A DNA stretch of 64,000 nt from Paraburkholderia aromaticivorans (GTDB lineage Bacteria > Pseudomonadota > Gammaproteobacteria > Burkholderiales > Burkholderiaceae): positions 1,488,001 to 1,552,000 of the forward strand of contig NZ_CP051515.1 in NCBI RefSeq assembly GCF_012689525.1. The letters are read 5' to 3'. The notes beneath the pieces were generated by a model. The model did no database searches and was not told where the DNA came from. It worked only from the letters and a program-made list of their open reading frames with translations. The position numbers and the translations under genes are program-made. Shown one piece after another: positions 46,191 to 55,529 of this stretch (position 1 is its first letter; the number at the start of each line of letters is the position of its first letter).

Positions 46191-46457
46191 ATGAGGATCG
46201 AATTCACCGGACGCCGTGAAGTGGTTGCAGCGGCACGCGTCGCCTTCGAAGCCAATGTCGACGGGGCCGACGTCTGGTGTAGCGTGTCGCTGGATGCGTT
46301 GAACGACCATTTCGGCAACGACGGCCCTTCGGCCCATAACCTTGTCAACACGTTCGAGGCGAATCGCGCGCGGATTGAAAACGCTACACGCCGGGTCCTC
46401 GAAAAAAACGGGGGACAGTCCGTGGAACTCGAGACTGGCGATTTCAACAAGTCCTGA
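46191..46457 (+). CDS. Small DUF1488-family protein
   Basis: An 88-residue protein (MRIEFTGRREVVAAARVAFEANVDG, VWCSVSLDALNDHFG) of the DUF1488 type, soluble and alpha/beta. GGAGGG five bases before the ATG fixes the start. Function unknown; it stands alone. Confidence 0.8.
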   Translation: MRIEFTGRREVVAAARVAFEANVDGADVWCSVSLDALNDHFGNDGPSAHNLVNTFEANRARIENATRRVLEKNGGQSVELETGDFNKS

Positions 46458-46752
46458 GCGGCCCGGTTTCTGATTGACGATGAGTCCGGCGTGCGCGCCG
46501 GGCTCGCAAGCGACTCAACGGCTGTTGTTCACACGCAACCCGTTCATTCCGCGCAGACCCACGGTCGCGCGCCTTTAGCTTTCAAAACACCTCGTCAAAG
46601 CGCAGCGCTTCACGATTGTTGCGTGTAGATGACGGATTCTTCCAGATTCCATAAAGGACTGCTCCAGGGTGCGGGCATTCGTTTTCGATGCCCGCGTTTC
46701 TATACTCGCGTCGCTGTTCAACCTGACATTTCAGCTACGCAGGAGCATTGAC
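46458..46752. other. Gap between the DUF1488 gene and the porin, with two hairpins
   Basis: 46482-46505 is a 10-bp stem (one G-T pair) with loop TGCG and no T-run, a weak terminator for the DUF1488 gene. 46671-46695 is GCGGGCAT / ATGCCCGC with a nine-base loop, followed by TTTCTATA, 58 bases before the porin GTG. Nothing else is seen. Confidence 0.45.
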
Positions 46753-47904
46753 GTGAAAAAGATTTCCGCCGCGGTCGCGGCGTTCGCAACACTCGCCGCC
46801 GCCACGGCGCATGCGCAAAGTTCGGTCACGCTGTACGGCCTCATCGACGCCGGCGTGATGTACACCAACAACGTGAAGAAGGGCGGCTCGCAGGGCGCGC
46901 TGGTTCAGGCGACGAGCGGCAACATCAACGGCAGCCGCTTCGGTTTGCGCGGCGGCGAGGACCTCGGCGGCGGCTTGCAGGCGATCTTCGTGCTGGAGAA
47001 CGGCTACAACGTGCAGAACGGCAAGCTCGGCCAGAACAACCGGCTGTTTGGCCGCCAGGCGTTTGTCGGCTTGAGCAGCAAGCAGTACGGCACGTTCACG
47101 CTCGGCCGCCAGTACGATTCGCTGGTCGACTTCGTCGCGCCGCTCTCGGGCACGGCGGGCACCTTCGGCGATACCGGCTTCGCGCATCCGTTCGACAACG
47201 ACAATCTCAATCACTCGGTACGCATGAGCAACGCCGTGAAGTACACGAGCGCGAACTATGCCGGTCTGAAGTTCGGCGGGATGTACGCGTTTTCGAACAA
47301 CACGGATTTTGCGGTCAATCGCGCCTATAGCGCGGGCGTGAGCTATGTCAACGGTCCGTTCAAGGCGGCGGCGGCCTATTTGCAGATCAACGGTTCGAAC
47401 TCGACCGCCAACACGGCCGGCGCGGTCGACCTCGGCGAATCCGCGGCCAACGGCACGGGCGGCTTCCAGCTCGGCGCCGATGTGCAGCGCACGGCCGGCG
47501 CCGCGTTGAGCTATGGCTTTGGTCCCGTGACGGCCGGCTTCGTCTATACGCACAGCCAGTTCCAGAACACCGCATCGTTCGGCGCCACGCATGGCTCGAT
47601 GCGCTTCGATAACTACGAAGTGAATGGCAAGTACGCTGTGACGCCGGCGCTGAGTCTCGGCGCGGCCTACACCTATACGAACGCGCATGTGGGCGGCACG
47701 TCGAGCTTCGGCTCGGATCCGAAATGGAATCAGGCGAACCTGCAGGCCGTCTATGCGCTGTCGTTGCGCACCGACGTGTATGCCGAAGCGATGTACCAGC
47801 ACGTGAGCGGCAAGGGCTACACGGCGTTTATCAACACGGCGGGCGGCGCGTCGTCGACGGGTAATCAGGTGGTCGGCACGGTGGGGATCCGCACGCGCTT
47901 CTGA
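46753..47904 (+). CDS. Outer-membrane porin (Burkholderia general porin type)
   Basis: A 383-residue 16-strand trimeric porin of the OmpC-like Burkholderia/Bordetella family. Signal peptide AAVAAFATLAAATAHA, cleaved before QSSVTLYG. Family marks: SSVTLYGLIDAGV, GSRFGLRGGEDLG, FGRQAFVGLS and a C-terminal GTVGIRTRF, ending in the phenylalanine required for assembly. The GTG at 46753 is chosen from GGAG nine bases upstream. A second porin lies at 59123-60268. Confidence 0.95.
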   Translation: MKKISAAVAAFATLAAATAHAQSSVTLYGLIDAGVMYTNNVKKGGSQGALVQATSGNINGSRFGLRGGEDLGGGLQAIFVLENGYNVQNGKLGQNNRLFGRQAFVGLSSKQYGTFTLGRQYDSLVDFVAPLSGTAGTFGDTGFAHPFDNDNLNHSVRMSNAVKYTSANYAGLKFGGMYAFSNNTDFAVNRAYSAGVSYVNGPFKAAAAYLQINGSNSTANTAGAVDLGESAANGTGGFQLGADVQRTAGAALSYGFGPVTAGFVYTHSQFQNTASFGATHGSMRFDNYEVNGKYAVTPALSLGAAYTYTNAHVGGTSSFGSDPKWNQANLQAVYALSLRTDVYAEAMYQHVSGKGYTAFINTAGGASSTGNQVVGTVGIRTRF

Positions 47905-48048
47905 GCGTGATTTCTCCAGATTCAGGAACAATCCCTTCGACGCCGGGTCGTTATTCTATGAGGATTCGACGCCTATATTGACTTCAGCGGTTGCGCGGAG
48001 AGTGATTCGAAGCGCTGCTGACCATCAATTATCGGAGGTGTTTCCATC

Positions 48049-48357
48049 ATGAAGTCCCTGATCAAGGCTGTCGTTATCGTCGCTTCGTTGGCGGCTTCGG
48101 CCACCGTATTCGCCCAATCGAATTCCCGCATCACGCGCGAGCAGGTGCGCGCGGAGCTGGTTCAACTGCAGCAGGCCGGCTATCACGTCGGCGACGGCGA
48201 TCAGGCGCGTTACCCGGAAGCGATTCAGGCCGCGGAAGCCCGCGTCGCCGCGCGCAACGGCGAGACCAGCGGTTATGGCGGCAGCGTGGCGGGTTCGTCG
48301 GAAAGCGGCCGCCCGGCTGTGTCCGCAGCGGACTGGAATGCGATGTATAGCCGTTGA
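48049..48357 (+). CDS. Exported DUF4148 protein
   Basis: A 102-residue protein with signal peptide (VVIVASLAASATVFA) and the DUF4148 motif ITREQVRAELVQLQQAGY. These small exported proteins are abundant in Burkholderiaceae and have no established function. GGAGGTG precedes the ATG. A second protein with this motif at its C-terminus is at 56778-57761. Confidence 0.9.
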   Translation: MKSLIKAVVIVASLAASATVFAQSNSRITREQVRAELVQLQQAGYHVGDGDQARYPEAIQAAEARVAARNGETSGYGGSVAGSSESGRPAVSAADWNAMYSR

Positions 48358-48491
48358 TTCGACGCGTCCGATGCAGTGTGGGTCGGGCCGCGTTGGAAGG
48401 GACTCTTCCAGCATGGCGTATATATTCGCTTCGTCGGTATCGGTAAAGTAGTCAGGCACGCACGGTTTCCGGTGTGCGAGCGAGAGAGTTG

Positions 48492-48523
48492 GCCCCGGCT
48501 GGTAACAGCCGGGGCTTTTTTTT
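48492..48523 (+). terminator. Rho-independent terminator
   Basis: A 10-bp stem (GCCCCGGCTG / CAGCCGGGGC), GTAA tetraloop and eight Ts. It is 134 bases after the DUF4148 stop and ends that transcript before the carbonic anhydrase genes. The remainder of the 347-base gap (48358-48704) shows no other feature. Confidence 0.95.
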
Positions 48524-48704
48524 AGTGCGCTGCGGTGAGGCATCAAGATGTTCTGATGATGGCGCCTCGTTGCCGCTCGCGCCTGCCGGTTCATCGAGTT
48601 CACGGCTGCGGTATAGTCGCGCGAATAGATCGCATGTATGCTCCCGGCTTTCATATTGTCGCGAGCATTGCAGGCTCAATCTTCGATTTATCTGGAGAAC
48701 AACC

Positions 48705-49340
48705 GTGCAGGAAATCATCGAGGGTCTCATTCGCTTTCAACGCGAAGTCTTTCCGCAGCAGAGTGCATTGTTTAAGCGTCTGTCGATGGCGCAAAGTCCC
48801 AGTACGCTTTTCGTGACGTGCTCGGATAGCCGTGTCGTACCGGAGCTGCTCACGCAGACCGAGCCCGGATCGCTGTTCGTGATCCGCAATGCGGGCAACA
48901 TCGTGCCGTCTTATGGTCCGGAGCCGGGCGGCGTGTCGGCAACCGTCGAGTACGCGGTGGCCGTGTTGGGCGTGCGCGATATCGTGATTTGCGGCCACTC
49001 GAATTGCGGCGCGATGACCGCGATCTCGACCTGCAAAAACCTCGACCATCTGCCGGCGGTGGCGGGCTGGCTGCGTCACGCGGATGCGGCCAAGGCCATC
49101 AACGCATCACGCACTTACCATTCGGACGCCGAGTGTCTCGAAGCGCTGGTCAAAGACAACGTGATTGCGCAACTTGCGAACATTCGCACGCATCCGTGCG
49201 TCGCGGTCGGACTCGCGAACCAGACGCTGCGGCTGCACGGCTGGATCTTCGACATTGAAACCGGCACGATGCTCGCGCTCGACGGGCGCACGGGCAAGTT
49301 TTTGCCGCTGGCGGACAACCTCGACATCTACGCCGTCTAA
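48705..49340 (+). CDS. can: Beta-class carbonic anhydrase, cytoplasmic
   Basis: Zinc enzyme interconverting CO2 and bicarbonate, 211 residues. Zinc ligands: Cys and Asp in [10 protein letters not shown], then His and Cys in CGHSNCGAM. No signal sequence, so cytoplasmic. The start is GTG at 48705, supported by GGAG eight bases before; upstream in-frame codons lie beyond the promoter and terminator. Gene order places an exported paralogue directly after it. Confidence 0.93.
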   Translation: MQEIIEGLIRFQREVFPQQSALFKRLSMAQSPSTLFVTCSDSRVVPELLTQTEPGSLFVIRNAGNIVPSYGPEPGGVSATVEYAVAVLGVRDIVICGHSNCGAMTAISTCKNLDHLPAVAGWLRHADAAKAINASRTYHSDAECLEALVKDNVIAQLANIRTHPCVAVGLANQTLRLHGWIFDIETGTMLALDGRTGKFLPLADNLDIYAV

Positions 49341-49459
49341 CTTGATGTTTGAACGTGAGAGGCGCACGATGAGACGTCGCGTGCGCGACCAACTTTCACG
49401 GCTCATGCCGGTTCGAACGGCACCCGCTGGGGCGTTGCTCATGACATAGGAGGCGAGCC

Positions 49460-50188
49460 ATGTGCGGCCGTCATCTGTCTTCCCCCATGCGGCGCAATCT
49501 GCTGCTGGCCGGTGCGTCGTCGATCACGTTGGCGGGCTTGTCGCGGCACGTTGCCGTGGCGGCGGAGCCGGTGTCCGGCACTGCACCGAATTCGATTCCA
49601 CCTGCTGAAGCGCTCGACCGCTTGATGCAGGGTAACGCCCGCTACGCCGCGAATACCCCTTCAAACAGGGACTATTCCGCTGGCCGCGTGGCGCGTGTCG
49701 CAGCGCAGTATCCGATTGCCGCCATCGTGGGCTGCGCGGATTCGCGGGTCGCGCCGGAGCTCGCCTTCGATCAGGGACCGGGCGATCTGTTCGTAGTGCG
49801 CGTGGCCGGCAATTTCGTCAACGACGATATTCTCGCCAGCCTCGAATATGGCGTCGAGTTCCTCGGCGTGCCGCTCATCATGGTGCTCGGGCATACGCAG
49901 TGTGGCGCGGTGACCGCCACGGTCAAGGCGCTCAAGGACGGAGTTCATTTGCCCGGCCATCTGCCGGAACTGGTCCGCGCGATCAAGCCCGCCGTGCAGA
50001 TGGCGCAAGTGGCGAAAGGAGATCAAGGCGAGGATCTCGTTGCGCGAACCACGATCGAAAACGTCAGGTTGAATACCAACCGGCTGATCGTATCCAGACC
50101 GCTCATCGGGCCGTATGTGAAGAGCGGCAAGGTCAAGATTGTCGGCGGCATCTACGATCTGGCGACCGGCAAGGTCACGCTGCTCTGA
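49460..50188 (+). CDS. Beta-class carbonic anhydrase with Tat-like signal, exported
   Basis: A 242-residue carbonic anhydrase with an N-terminal twin-arginine-like leader (MRRNLLLAGASSITLAGL...AVAAE), so probably periplasmic. Zinc ligands: VGCADSRVAPE and LGHTQCGAVT. AGGAGG seven bases before ATG marks the start. The leader lacks the full SRRxFLK consensus, so Sec export is not excluded. It follows the cytoplasmic paralogue after 119 bases. Confidence 0.9.
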   Translation: MCGRHLSSPMRRNLLLAGASSITLAGLSRHVAVAAEPVSGTAPNSIPPAEALDRLMQGNARYAANTPSNRDYSAGRVARVAAQYPIAAIVGCADSRVAPELAFDQGPGDLFVVRVAGNFVNDDILASLEYGVEFLGVPLIMVLGHTQCGAVTATVKALKDGVHLPGHLPELVRAIKPAVQMAQVAKGDQGEDLVARTTIENVRLNTNRLIVSRPLIGPYVKSGKVKIVGGIYDLATGKVTLL

Positions 50189-50283
50189 CGCGCCGCGCTC
50201 CCGGAATGTCACGCCGACTGATTCCGTGCATGTCGGGCATGGGCGGTTCGAAGCAGTGAAGCCAGAACCGCTGCTCGCGCTGG

Positions 50284-50871
50284 TCAACCGCTGAAGCAGC
50301 GAAACGCGAGGCTGATGCGCGGCTCCGTCACGCCCGCAAGCTTGGGAATGCCGTGCTCATGCGTGAATTGCGACGCATAGCTCATGACAAGACAACTGCC
50401 GGCCTCCAGTTCGACATGCACGATCCGTGCGGCGCCGGCGCCAACTTTCGGCCGGATCGACATACGGCGGCTCGCGCCGAGCGAGACGATGGCAATCGGC
50501 TGTGCGGGCACCAGCTTCTCTGTCTTGTCGCTGTGCAGCGCGACGCTGTCGCTGCCGTCGCGATAGAGATTGAGGCCGACGCGATTGAACGGCGCGCCCA
50601 CGAGCGCGCGCACGGCTTCGAATGCTTCGCCCAAGGGCGCGGGCAGGTCGCCGGCATCACGCGCGAAGGTGGCGAGCAGACGCGGCACGGCGACTTCGCG
50701 GTCGTACATCATGCGCTGCTGACTGAGCCAGCCGACATTGCGCAGCGCTGTCTCGAACCACGCCTGCGCCGTGGCAGCCGGGATCGACTCGGGCAGATAG
50801 CGGATTCCGCCTTCCTCGTCATGGAGAAGGGCTACGGGCTCGAGCGCGAATAGGGCTTGCTGGGACACCAT
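50284..50871 (-). CDS. AlkB-like 2-oxoglutarate/Fe(II) dioxygenase
   Basis: A 195-residue oxygenase with the jelly-roll iron site: H-x-D in ALHSDKTEK, distal histidine in QFTHEHGIPK and the 2-oxoglutarate arginine in RISLAFR. Family members repair alkylated bases by oxidative demethylation (AlkB/ALKBH2-3 type). A LexA operator sits in its promoter, supporting a role in DNA damage repair. No ada or alkA gene is nearby. Confidence 0.88.
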   Translation of the reverse strand: MVSQQALFALEPVALLHDEEGGIRYLPESIPAATAQAWFETALRNVGWLSQQRMMYDREVAVPRLLATFARDAGDLPAPLGEAFEAVRALVGAPFNRVGLNLYRDGSDSVALHSDKTEKLVPAQPIAIVSLGASRRMSIRPKVGAGAARIVHVELEAGSCLVMSYASQFTHEHGIPKLAGVTEPRISLAFRCFSG

Positions 50872-50930
50872 GATTCCGACGTGGGCTGGGCGCCGCGCGG
50901 TCAGGAAACGAAGGGCGGCTCGGGCAAATC

Positions 50931-50958
50931 ATTATACTGTGTTTTTATACAGTGTTCA
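50931..50958 (-). promoter_or_regulatory. SOS promoter: LexA box between -35 and -10 of the alkB-like gene
   Basis: On the minus strand: TGAACA (-35, four of six bases match TTGACA), then CTGTATAAAAACACAG (50952-50937), a perfect CTGT-N8-ACAG LexA box exactly filling the 16-base spacer, then TATAAT (50936-50931), a perfect -10. The start codon lies 59 bases further. LexA bound here would block RNA polymerase. Confidence 0.88.
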
Positions 50959-50996
50959 TGACCTGCCGCGACCGCCAGACCGCCCTCCGCGCCAAC

Positions 50997-52670
50997 TCAC
51001 TCGCCCGGGCTGTACAGATCGAGCAGCTTGAGCGTCACGCCATTGGTCCAGCCGAAGCCGTCCTGCAGCGGATATTCGCCACCGCCGCCGCCGCCCGTTC
51101 CCGCGCCTTCCACCACGTATTTCTCGACCAGTTTCTGATCGGACGCATAGACGCCTTTGACGTCGGTAAGAAAACGCGTGCCGATCTGTTGCGCGAGCGC
51201 GTCCTGGCCATAACGCTTCAGGCCCTGAAGCGCCGCCCAGTGCAGCGGCGCCCAGCCGTTCGGCGCGTCCCACTGCTGCGTCGTGTTGTAGGTCGTCGTG
51301 ACGAGGCCGCCCGGTTGCAACAAGGTCGACTGCACCTGTTTTGCTGTCTTGAGCGCGCGATCCGGCCACGCCGCGCCGACGAATAGCGGAAACACCATCG
51401 CCGCGGTCTTGTTGTCGCGCGGTTTGGCGAGCTGCCAGTCATAGTCGCCGTAATAGCCGTTGGGATTCCACAGATAGCGGTTGATGCCGAGCGCGCGCTT
51501 CGCGGCGCGTTGCGCGAATTCGCCGACGCAGCGGAAATCGCGCGTCTCGCCGCAACCCTTGGCGATGGTGATCTCGAGGTGGAACATCAGGCTGTTCAGA
51601 TCGACCGGAATGATCGACGTGGTGCGCACCGTCGCGAGCGTCATGTTGTCGCCGAACCAGCGCGAGCTGAAATCCCAGCCGCTTTCGGCGGTCGCCCGCA
51701 ACTCGCGGTAGACGTCGTTCGGATTGCGGCCGCTCGCCTGTTGCGCGGTCTGGATGTCCTCCAGATACGATTCGTCGCGCGGCGTGTCGAGTTCATCCCA
51801 GTAGCGGTTGAGCACCGTGCGATCCGGCATCACGACGACATTGCGCGTGGCCGAGCCGGGTTGCGTGGTGGTCTCGCCCTGCATCCAGTACGCGTATTCC
51901 TTGCGCAGCGCCGGCAGGTACTTCTGGTAGACGCCGTGGCCTTCCACCTTCGCGGCGAGCTCCACCATGTACGAGAAAAACGGCGGCTGCGAACGGTCGA
52001 GATAGTAGGTGCGATTGCCGTTCGGAATATGGCCGAAGGTATTGATCTCGTAGGCGAAGTTGTCGAGCATGTCGTCGACGAGATTTTCGTTGCCCGATTC
52101 CTGCAGCCCAAGCATCGTGAAATACGTGTCCCAGTAGTAGCCTTCGCGAAAACGGCCGCCCGGCACCACGTACGGTTTCGGCAACGGAATCAGCGAGCTG
52201 TTCGGCGGCGCGCTCGTGGTGGTGCGGGTCAGCGCGGGCCACAGCCAGTTGATGTGTTCACGCAGCGTCTGGTTGGCGGGCGGCGTGATGACCGGCTCGC
52301 TCGGCGGCGTGAAATATTGGTTGACGAAGTTCGCCAGCGAAAAACCCGCGTTGTTCTTCTGCTGCTCGTACAGTTGCACGATCGCGGCGGGATCGGCATT
52401 CGGCGTTGCGTCGACGAAGGTCTTCTGGTCCGGATAGATCTGCGCGGTTTGCACGGCAACGAAGAGATCGCCGTAGAGTATATCGGGAGCGGGCGGAAGC
52501 GGGCCGCCGACCTGGGTGTCGGCGTGGCAGACGCCGGCGAGATTGATCAGGAAAACGAAGCTCGAAGCGGCTGCTATGCGGTGCAGCCTGGTGGATTCAA
52601 CGCTACGGAAAGCGGTGCGAGATGCGATATTGGCGCGCCCGAAGTTGCGCAATTGCGATGACTCAATCAT
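50997..52670 (-). CDS. treA: Second periplasmic trehalase (GH37)
   Basis: A 557-residue trehalase with an N-terminal signal ([19 protein letters not shown]). Signatures [15 protein letters not shown] and [10 protein letters not shown] are intact, and the glycine run [18 protein letters not shown] is longer than in the first trehalase. ATG 52670 is set by GGAGGAG five bases upstream. It lies downstream of a glycosidase-like lipoprotein gene on the same strand. Two exported trehalases in one window imply heavy use of external trehalose, or distinct regulation. Confidence 0.93.
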   Translation of the reverse strand: MIESSQLRNFGRANIASRTAFRSVESTRLHRIAAASSFVFLINLAGVCHADTQVGGPLPPAPDILYGDLFVAVQTAQIYPDQKTFVDATPNADPAAIVQLYEQQKNNAGFSLANFVNQYFTPPSEPVITPPANQTLREHINWLWPALTRTTTSAPPNSSLIPLPKPYVVPGGRFREGYYWDTYFTMLGLQESGNENLVDDMLDNFAYEINTFGHIPNGNRTYYLDRSQPPFFSYMVELAAKVEGHGVYQKYLPALRKEYAYWMQGETTTQPGSATRNVVVMPDRTVLNRYWDELDTPRDESYLEDIQTAQQASGRNPNDVYRELRATAESGWDFSSRWFGDNMTLATVRTTSIIPVDLNSLMFHLEITIAKGCGETRDFRCVGEFAQRAAKRALGINRYLWNPNGYYGDYDWQLAKPRDNKTAAMVFPLFVGAAWPDRALKTAKQVQSTLLQPGGLVTTTYNTTQQWDAPNGWAPLHWAALQGLKRYGQDALAQQIGTRFLTDVKGVYASDQKLVEKYVVEGAGTGGGGGGEYPLQDGFGWTNGVTLKLLDLYSPGE

Positions 52671-52790
52671 GTCTCCTCCAGAGGAATGGACAACAGGATT
52701 GGTCTGCCTCGCGCCCACTGTTTCTTCTTGGGATGACAGGGCGTGGCTAGCATCGCACAAATCACAGGGCGTTACAAACGGCTATGCGAA

Positions 52791-52815
52791 CGGCATGCGC
52801 GGGATGCGCATGCCG
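52791..52815. repeat. Perfect 10-bp inverted repeat upstream of the second trehalase
   Basis: CGGCATGCGC-GGGAT-GCGCATGCCG, 121 bases before the trehalase start. A second dyad, CGGGCCGG / CCGGCCCG with a 16-base centre, follows at 52831-52862. Neither has a T-run. They could be operators or a processed/terminating structure between the lipoprotein and trehalase genes. Confidence 0.5.
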
Positions 52816-52878
52816 CTGCGCTGCACAAGTCGGGCCGGTGGTGTGCTCTTGCTGCCGGCCCGCTGAGTCTGACTACCT

Positions 52879-55185
52879 TCAGTTCGACGTCACGAGCGAA
52901 TCGGACGGCACGATCCGCAGAGCGTTCGGATTGCTCGCCGCCGGGTTCGACCACAGCAGATGCATGCTCGCCGGACCCGTGCCGTGCACATACTCGACCT
53001 TGATCGACGCGCGCTGCTTCGCGGCGAGCCAGGTCTTGCCGCTGACGGTGGCTTGCGCCGAGGTCTTCTTGTCGATGATCTTCACGCCGTTGATCCACAG
53101 GCGCGCAACATTATCGCTGTCGATCGAGAACGTATAGAGCCCGTCCTGCGCCGCCTGGATCGCGCCGCTCCAGCGCACGCCGTAGTGAGTCGCGTTGATG
53201 CCCGCGGAGGCGTCAGGCGAATCGGTGCCGCGCTCGGTGTTCAGATCGAAATCGATCAACGGCGTAACCGACGTCTTGACCGGCGCGCTCGCGAACGTCG
53301 GATCGTTGTAGTAACCGACCTGCAGCACCGGCAGCTTCACATTGAAGCCACCTGTCAACGCCTGTGTCTCCGAGGTCTGCCACGGATGGCCGTCCGGATA
53401 GATCGTCCCCTGGAAGGGCGTCGCCGGTTCGACCGTGGCGGGTGCGCCCGGCACCTGGCCCCAGTGGAAGCGCGTATTGGTGCGGCCGATCATCAACTCC
53501 CACACGATGAACCCCGTCGACCCGCCGTAGTTCGACACAATGCCCGGCATGGTTTGACCCGTCGTGCCTGGGAAGCCGCGTTGCAGCGTTTCGGAATTCA
53601 GCGCGCTGACATTGCTGCCATTTACCGGACCCGTGTACGGGTTGCCGTAGGGATGGAACGCGTAGAAGTCGGAGAAGTACGTGCCTTCGTCTTCCTGCAC
53701 TTGCGGCGCGTTGATCGGCTGCGCTGCGCCCGCGTTCAGGATGGCGATGCGCGCGTCGTTCATCAGCACCGCGCGGGTTTCCTGCAAGGCGCCATTGCCG
53801 CTGCAACCGGGTTCGTTCATCGTCTCCCAGAAGATGATGCGCGGATCCTTGCGGTGCGGGGCGACGAAGTCGGTGATGTAGCTCGCGAGACTCGCCTTAT
53901 ACGTGACGGCGGAATTGGACGCCGTCGGCTGGAAATACGCCTGTTCCACCGGCGTGCCCGGCGACTGCACCCACTGGCTGTTGTGCACGCCCCAAACCGG
54001 CGCCGCTTGCGGGCCGTATTGCGGCGTCGGGTTCCAGCAGTCGTCGTAGAAGATCGGCGAGACCTTGATGCCATGGCGCGTGGCGATTTTCAGCAGGTTC
54101 TCGAACTTGCTCAGGAATGCCACACGATCGTTCGCCCACACCAGGTAATGCAGGTAGACCGCGATCGTGTTCATGCCGTAGGTCTGCGCGTACGTCAGTT
54201 CGCGATTGACGATCTCCGGATCGTAGTTCTGCCAGAAGTCGATCGCGTTCACCGCGTTGGAAGGCGTGTAGACCGCGCCGACCACCTTAGAAAAATCATA
54301 GCTCGGCGACGTCACGGCCGGGTACGTGCGGATCGTGATGTTGCTGAAGGTCGCGCCGACGCCGAAGCGCCGCAGCCCGAAGCTGCCCGCCTGGAACACG
54401 GCGGGCAGGGCGTTGGTGGCATCGTTCACGCTGATCACGCGCTGCTGGTCGAGATCGACGGTGATGGCCGTGCCGCTCGTCGTGACCTTCAGGTGATGCG
54501 TGCTGCCGCCGACGATCGTGCTGACCGGATACGCGATGAAGTTGGTCCAGTTGTTGTTCTGGCGGCCGACCACCAACGAATGCGTACCCGTATCGAGGCC
54601 GATGAAGTAGCCGGTCAGGCTGTCAGGGCCGCCGGCCGTCGGGTTCGTCACGCGCACGATAAAGCCCGCGTTGGCCGCGCCGTTGCCGACCGGTGCGCTG
54701 ACCGTCACGTCCGCTTCATACGACGCCGTGGCGTAGGTGCTGGCGAGCGCCACCGCTTTGTCGCCTGCGCCGGTGCCGTTGGTGGCCGGCGCGGGAATGG
54801 TGATGGTCGAGTTGTTGGCGCCGGGGCCCCAGCCTTGGGTCGATCCCGGCGCGAGGTAGTTCGTGAAGTCGCCGAAAGAAAGGGTGGTGGTGGACACCGG
54901 AGCGGGCGGCGCCGGCGGCGTGTAGGGCGGAAGGTCGAGGGTGGGGTCGGCGATCACGAGCGGCGGGGTCGTCGTCTTCATCCCTACGGGAATGGCCCTC
55001 GCGGCTCTGAATTCGCTTTCGACGTTGGCCGTGTCGGCCAGCGCCGCCGCCGAAGCGGCCGAAGCCGCTGCGGAATCGACCGCGGCCACCTGCTTGTCCG
55101 CCGACGCCGTGGCGCCCGGCGAACTGTCATTGCCACCGCAAGCGCCCAGCATGGCGAGCGCCGCAAGTACAAGGTAATTGCGCAC
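52879..55185 (-). CDS. Lipoprotein with glycosidase-like TIM barrel and PA14 domain
   Basis: A 768-residue lipoprotein; lipobox MLGAC with lipid-bearing Cys16. After a low-complexity alanine linker come a jelly-roll LamG/CBM-like domain (about 100-290), a family-5-like TIM barrel (about 300-590) with probable acid/base Glu458 (FWETMNEPG) and nucleophile Glu563 (FIVWELMIG), and a C-terminal PA14 domain (about 650-768; HYGVRWSGAIQAAQDG, YTFSIDSDNVARLWING). No CAZy family is certain. The layout suggests an outer-membrane-attached glycan hydrolase, possibly linked to trehalose or exopolysaccharide use with the next gene. Confidence 0.8.
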   Translation of the reverse strand: MRNYLVLAALAMLGACGGNDSSPGATASADKQVAAVDSAAASAASAAALADTANVESEFRAARAIPVGMKTTTPPLVIADPTLDLPPYTPPAPPAPVSTTTLSFGDFTNYLAPGSTQGWGPGANNSTITIPAPATNGTGAGDKAVALASTYATASYEADVTVSAPVGNGAANAGFIVRVTNPTAGGPDSLTGYFIGLDTGTHSLVVGRQNNNWTNFIAYPVSTIVGGSTHHLKVTTSGTAITVDLDQQRVISVNDATNALPAVFQAGSFGLRRFGVGATFSNITIRTYPAVTSPSYDFSKVVGAVYTPSNAVNAIDFWQNYDPEIVNRELTYAQTYGMNTIAVYLHYLVWANDRVAFLSKFENLLKIATRHGIKVSPIFYDDCWNPTPQYGPQAAPVWGVHNSQWVQSPGTPVEQAYFQPTASNSAVTYKASLASYITDFVAPHRKDPRIIFWETMNEPGCSGNGALQETRAVLMNDARIAILNAGAAQPINAPQVQEDEGTYFSDFYAFHPYGNPYTGPVNGSNVSALNSETLQRGFPGTTGQTMPGIVSNYGGSTGFIVWELMIGRTNTRFHWGQVPGAPATVEPATPFQGTIYPDGHPWQTSETQALTGGFNVKLPVLQVGYYNDPTFASAPVKTSVTPLIDFDLNTERGTDSPDASAGINATHYGVRWSGAIQAAQDGLYTFSIDSDNVARLWINGVKIIDKKTSAQATVSGKTWLAAKQRASIKVEYVHGTGPASMHLLWSNPAASNPNALRIVPSDSLVTSN

Positions 55186-55529
55186 CTGTATCTCCTGAAG
55201 TCCCCGCTTAATTGACGGTCATAATTATTATTAATTCTGCATAGGGCTAGATATAGTGCGTTGTAGCCTTATGAATTCGGAAATTGATATGAATAATATT
55301 ATTAGTTTCGCCGGTCTGTATCGGTACTACCCCGGATTGTTGGACGGCGAAGATCGCGCTAGGCGAAGTGGCAACCGGTCGCGAGGACGATGCGGGTCGA
55401 GTCAATGTCATGCGCCGCGTCGATCCTTCACGGCGCCGCAGGCATAATCCGTTTTCCACCGATGCGAGCCGCGCAGCCGGCACGCGAAACCGGGGCGACG
55501 CGCTGTTTCGCGCGCTCTGAGGAAAGTCC
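55186..55529. other. Divergent gap between the lipoprotein and DMT transporter genes
   Basis: 344 bases, AT-rich next to the lipoprotein start (55210-55310) and GC-rich near the transporter. It must hold two outward promoters; I see no clear -35/-10 pair, hairpin or operator. Confidence 0.5.

Noticed and set aside
52960..55215. A 751-codon open frame on the plus strand
   Set aside because: Antisense of the glycosidase lipoprotein; arginine/valine-rich with no recognisable motif, whereas the other strand has lipobox, catalytic and PA14 motifs.
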